Below are positions 5,096 through 7,582 of a DNA stretch of 7,582 nucleotides, piece after piece. Position numbers and translations under genes: made by a program. The DNA is from Verrucomicrobiota bacterium (lineage in GTDB: Bacteria; Verrucomicrobiota; Verrucomicrobiia; Verrucomicrobiales; Akkermansiaceae): assembly GCA_009885905.1 (NCBI GenBank), contig VFJU01000188.1:1-7582 (forward strand), written 5' to 3'. How positions within the stretch are numbered: the stretch's first letter is position 1; every line of letters begins with the position of its first letter. The notes under the pieces were generated by a model, which saw only the letters and a list, made by a program, of their open reading frames with translations, was not told the DNA's origin and made no database searches.

Positions 5096-5338
5096 TAAAT
5101 ACGGCACAAACTCGATTTTTTGTTCCTTGGATAGCTTGATCAACACCGTCTCGTTGAGTGCTCTCATCAGTTTTTGCATCAAGTGCAGCGTGAGTTGGCG
5201 GCCTTTCCGGGCCTTTTGAACCTGCTTGTGGTTCAATTGTTCAGCCGAAACTTCCACCAATTCGTGATTGGTAATATTCCAGCGCACCAACAATCCGTCG
5301 AGAGGTTGTGGTCCGTGATCGCGTGTCAGTTCATCCAT
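5018..5338 (-). CDS. Small basic protein of unknown function (106 aa)
   Basis: The product has no signal peptide or membrane segment and is predicted mostly helical. The central part (NHELVEVSAEQLNHKQVQKA, then RKGRQLTLHLMQKLMRALN, about 24-62) has the length and spacing of a helix-turn-helix with a basic K/R cluster at 38-47, so nucleic-acid binding is plausible. The C-terminal third (KEQKIEFVPYLHKQLFSYAK, then a short acidic tail) recurs in a diverged paralogue remnant at 4883-4984 and in copy 1 of the repeat. This shows a genuine, conserved protein family rather than a chance frame. I do not recognise a named family. Before the insertion its stop overlapped the start of the MnmC(o)-like oxidase, so it belonged to the tRNA-modification operon. 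The ATG at 5338 has only a weak AGAG upstream. Confidence 0.78.
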   Translation of the reverse strand: MDELTRDHGPQPLDGLLVRWNITNHELVEVSAEQLNHKQVQKARKGRQLTLHLMQKLMRALNETVLIKLSKEQKIEFVPYLHKQLFSYAKAHDAAWVDPNAELMPK

Positions 5339-5360
5339 GTCTCTGGTCTAGCCCATCGGG

Positions 5361-5401
5361 GGCTTACCACTAAGCATAAAATTTCTGCGGAGTGGTAGAC
5401 C
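5361..5401. repeat. Inverted repeat upstream of the 106-aa gene
   Basis: Arms GGCTTACCACT and AGTGGTAGACC pair at 10 of 11 positions (one a G-T pair) around a 19-base loop. The left arm is about 23 bp upstream of the 106-aa start codon, a position suited to an operator or a leader hairpin. On the minus strand the loop contains TATGCT, a possible -10 element. Confidence 0.45.
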
Positions 5402-5431
5402 TTGCTTGGGTTGCGTGACTCGCGGTAGAAT
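5402..5431 (+). promoter_or_regulatory. Candidate sigma-70-type promoter for the propeller gene
   Basis: TTGCTT (5402-5407) and TAGAAT (5426-5431) are separated by 18 bp and point towards the gene starting at 5538, leaving a leader of about 100 bases. The match is fair but such pairs arise by chance, and the hairpin at 5439-5470 would fall in the leader. Confidence 0.3.
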
Positions 5432-5438
5432 TTTCGCC

Positions 5439-5470
5439 TTGGCTGAAAGATTCGAACCATTTTCTGCCAA
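5439..5470. repeat. Inverted repeat with 10-bp arms in the propeller gene leader
   Basis: TTGGCTGAAA and TTTCTGCCAA pair with one T-T mismatch around a 12-base loop that contains TTCGAA. It lies in the otherwise gene-free stretch 5339-5537. It may be a regulator-binding site, a leader hairpin, or a terminator for unseen leftward or rightward transcripts, though it has no T-run. A smaller hairpin, CCGCT-TT-AGCGG, follows at 5498-5509. Confidence 0.5.
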
Positions 5471-5537
5471 ATGCACTTGGAGAAATCGGGTGCTGTTCCG
5501 CTTTAGCGGCGGTGTTTAAATTCATTCAAGACGACCG

Positions 5538-6644
5538 ATGAAAATCCATCTATTCCTAATCGAGTTTTTATTTGCAGTCGCTGCAGTCACTGCCGCTGAG
5601 ACGGATGCCCCTCGCGAGCGGGTGCCAACCCTCGCGGTAATCCGCAGCGTGGATGCCGAGACGCTTGGGCGAATTTACGAGGAGGTGAAGACACCTTTTA
5701 AATACGGCGTGATCCTCACCGGTGATGGCCCTGACGAGCTTGTCGACTCGCCCAGCATCTTCCGCCGCGATGGAAAATGGTTCATGATGTACATCGCCTC
5801 CACGAAGAATATCGGTTATCAGACGTTTCTCGCCGAGAGCACCGACTTACTTCACTGGGATAAAATGGGAGCGATTCTACCATTCACCCATTCAGAATCA
5901 TGGGATGCTTGGCAGGCATCCGGTGGAGTGGCGCTGTGTGATTACCGATGGGATGGGTCTCACGAGTTAGAAAAATTCAACGATAAATTTTGGCTCAGCT
6001 ACATCGGCGGTGCGAAGCAAGGTTACGAGACCGATCCTCTATCGATCGGTATGGCGTGGACAACATCACCGACGACCGCGCAACCATGGCAACGGACAAA
6101 GAAAAATCCGGTGCTCACTTCTCAACAGGCTGACGTTCGTAAGTTTGAACTCGCCACGCTCTACAAAAGTCAGGTTATTCATGATGTCGAGAAGTCACTC
6201 GGTTGGCCGTTTGTGATGTACTACAATGCTAAATCCAAAGATGGATTCGAGCAGATTGGGATGGCTGTATCACACGATATGTTAGATTGGAAGCGTTACG
6301 GTGAAAGTCCGGTCATCGTAAATGGTGAAGCAAAAAAACACGGCATCAGCGGCGACCCTCAGATCGTGAAAATCGGCGATGTATGGGTGATGTTTTATTT
6401 TGGTGCGTTCTGGAAGCCCGATGCATTTGATACCTTCGCCTGTTCCTATGATCTGGTTCACTGGACTAAATGGACCGGCCCACATCTGGTCGAACCGTCC
6501 GAATCATTTGACGCAGAATACGCCCATAAACCGTGGGTGGTGAAATGGAACGGAGTCGTCTATCATTTTTATTGTGCGGTGGGTAGCCAAGGACGCGTGA
6601 TTGCCGTGGCCACCTCGCGTGACATGAAGTCCAAGTCGCGTTGA
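5538..6644 (+). CDS. Secreted five-bladed beta-propeller protein, GH43/GH130-like glycosidase
   Basis: The 368-residue product starts with a signal peptide: MKIH, a hydrophobic core (LFLIEFLFAVAAV), then TAAE as a likely signal peptidase I site near residue 20. The remainder shows repeated blade motifs of the GH43/GH32/GH130 superfamily: VDSPSIFRRDGKWFMMYIAS (about 69-88), then AESTDLLHW (99-107). Later blades are PFVMYYNAKSKDG with AVSHDMLDW, SGDPQIVKIGDVWVMFYFG (271-289), and HKPWVVKWNGVVYHFYCAVG (330-349). The alternating 'D.P.....G.W.M.Y' and 'S.D...W' units are what these sugar-active propellers show. Candidate active-site acids are D70 and D273, by analogy only. It probably acts on plant or algal polysaccharide fragments in the periplasm or outside the cell; the substrate is unknown. 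The gene stands alone, converging with the integrase gene 66 bp away. The ribosome site is weak. Confidence 0.82.
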   Translation: MKIHLFLIEFLFAVAAVTAAETDAPRERVPTLAVIRSVDAETLGRIYEEVKTPFKYGVILTGDGPDELVDSPSIFRRDGKWFMMYIASTKNIGYQTFLAESTDLLHWDKMGAILPFTHSESWDAWQASGGVALCDYRWDGSHELEKFNDKFWLSYIGGAKQGYETDPLSIGMAWTTSPTTAQPWQRTKKNPVLTSQQADVRKFELATLYKSQVIHDVEKSLGWPFVMYYNAKSKDGFEQIGMAVSHDMLDWKRYGESPVIVNGEAKKHGISGDPQIVKIGDVWVMFYFGAFWKPDAFDTFACSYDLVHWTKWTGPHLVEPSESFDAEYAHKPWVVKWNGVVYHFYCAVGSQGRVIAVATSRDMKSKSR

Positions 6645-6710
6645 TGGCCGACTTCCTTACTTCTAAAATCATCAATTCTTCCCTCTGCCACCTAACACGC
6701 CCACAAGAAT

Positions 6711-7582
6711 TCAAGATAGGTTCAGTCCAACTTTTTCCGTGCCGAGTTCGGAACGCAGCAGCGGAGGGAAGCCCACGCTCTGCTGGGCCATCCTCTTCAA
6801 CTCCACCAGCCGATCCAGCGGGCTCACCACCCCAAGGCCATTCGCCCCCGTCGCCACGTGCAGATAGATTTCCGTGGTGCTGATGTCCTCGTGCCCCAGC
6901 AGATCTTGGATCGTTCGTAAATCCGTGCCGTTTTCCAATAAGTGCGTCGCGAACGAATGCCGCAAGGCATGGCTCGTTACCCGCTTCTCGATTCCCGCCG
7001 CACTTGCTGCTCGCTTGATCGCCTCATTGTAAACCTTTCCATGGAGATGGTGGCGACGCCGGATTCCTGATTCACCATCGATGGAAGTCTGTCGCGCCGG
7101 AAACAACCAAAACCACTCAAAAGTCTCCGCTGCCCGACGAAATTTTCGTGCCAACGCGCCCGGCATATATACCCCGGCGAGTCCTGCCTCCCGATCTCTT
7201 GCCCACACCTCGCGCACCTGCTCGATCTGACTCGCCACTTCCTCGCGCAGACTCTGTGGCAGTACCGTGACCCGGTCCTTGTCACCCTTGCCTCGGCGCA
7301 CGGTCACCGTCCCTCGCCCCACATCCACATCTTTCACCCGCATCCGCACCAGTTCGGATAAACGCAACCCCGCCCCATATTGCAGCCGGGCCGCCAATTC
7401 ATAGCGTGCCTGCCTCTGCTCCTGCACCCGCAGTTTCTCAAACAGTTTTGGCGTCTCCTTGCTCGACAGCACCACCGGCACCCGGGTCCCTGTATCCCGT
7501 AATTTCACACCGAATACGGGCTCTTTCACCCCGAGCACATACTTGAAGAAATGTGCCAGCGCATTGAGCGCCTGCTTCTGGG
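6711..7582 (-). CDS. intI: Integron integrase IntI (tyrosine recombinase), N-terminus off the right edge
   Basis: The reading frame is open to the right edge, entering as QKQALNALAHFFKYVLG, typical of the end of the SAM-like N-terminal domain, so about 289 residues are visible. The catalytic set is present: Arg in YGAGLRLSE (codon near 7364), Lys in GKGDKDR, H-x-x-R in HALRHSFATHLL (near 6971 and 6962), His in LLGHEDISTT (near 6893), and Tyr in EIYLHV (near 6866). Between the second and third boxes lies ALARKFRR...EWFWLFPA...SGIRRRHHLH. This is the extra helix segment found in integron integrases but absent from XerC/XerD. The GVVSPLDRL ending also matches IntI. About 30 residues follow that ending, slightly longer than usual. 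No frameshift is seen, so the enzyme may be active. The promoter, attI and cassettes are outside the window. Confidence 0.93.
   Translation of the reverse strand, partial: QKQALNALAHFFKYVLGVKEPVFGVKLRDTGTRVPVVLSSKETPKLFEKLRVQEQRQARYELAARLQYGAGLRLSELVRMRVKDVDVGRGTVTVRRGKGDKDRVTVLPQSLREEVASQIEQVREVWARDREAGLAGVYMPGALARKFRRAAETFEWFWLFPARQTSIDGESGIRRRHHLHGKVYNEAIKRAASAAGIEKRVTSHALRHSFATHLLENGTDLRTIQDLLGHEDISTTEIYLHVATGANGLGVVSPLDRLVELKRMAQQSVGFPPLLRSELGTEKVGLNLS

Noticed and set aside
5439..5470. Possible tRNA, from GGTTCGAATC on the minus strand
   Set aside because: The bases around it do not form a T-stem, and no acceptor, D or anticodon arms are present.
6690..6696. ACCTAAC, a match to the attC R'' core, between the propeller and integrase genes
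   Set aside because: No matching GTTRRRY box or palindrome follows within about 150 bp. A seven-base degenerate match is expected by chance.
6977..7285. Minus-strand 102-codon frame inside the integrase gene
   Set aside because: Out-of-frame shadow of intI, rich in Arg and Cys as expected for a frame-shifted translation.

Overview
The window looks like chromosomal DNA from a Gram-negative bacterium, most plausibly Verrucomicrobiota or a related PVC-group lineage. That placement is an inference from the gene mix: an integron-type integrase, a secreted beta-propeller sugar-active protein, small lysine/arginine-rich proteins, and a paired methyltransferase and flavin oxidoreductase of a lipid or polyketide tailoring type. 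No rRNA, tRNA or CRISPR array was seen.

Left block (1-1851). A minus-strand pair encodes a class I methyltransferase (767-1411) and an overlapping FAD-dependent oxidoreductase that runs off the left edge. A single cupin gene (1498-1851) is transcribed divergently. The methyltransferase and oxidoreductase probably tailor the same small molecule or lipid, but the core enzyme is not in the window.

Middle block (1859-5338), all minus strand. The downstream end is a two-gene unit: an MnmC(o)-like FAD oxidase (2451-3470) overlapping an MnmM/YtqB methyltransferase (1859-2470). Together they would carry out the last two steps of mnm5(s2)U34 formation in tRNA wobble uridines, replacing the fused MnmC of enterobacteria. 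Upstream lies an insertion-like module. Two 115-bp direct repeats differing at one base (3430-3544 and 4981-5095) bracket about 1.44 kb. That stretch holds a two-gene unit (unknown 190-aa protein plus a DUF6036-like nucleotidyltransferase) and the 3' remnant of a paralogue of the 106-aa gene next door. Each repeat spans the junction between the 3' end of the 106-aa gene (5018-5338) and the 5' end of the oxidase. Collapsing the repeats would restore an intact 106-aa gene overlapping the oxidase start by GTGA. The layout therefore reads as a foreign nucleotidyltransferase, possibly toxin-antitoxin, module inserted between two genes that were once adjacent and translationally coupled.

Right block (5339-7582). 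An intergenic stretch of about 200 bp with two inverted repeats precedes a secreted five-bladed beta-propeller protein of GH43/GH130-like type (5538-6644, plus). Converging on it is the 3' part of an integron integrase gene (6711 to the right edge, minus). It has the extra EWFWLFPA...RRHH segment that sets IntI apart from XerC/D. Its 5' end, attI and any cassette array would lie beyond the right edge.
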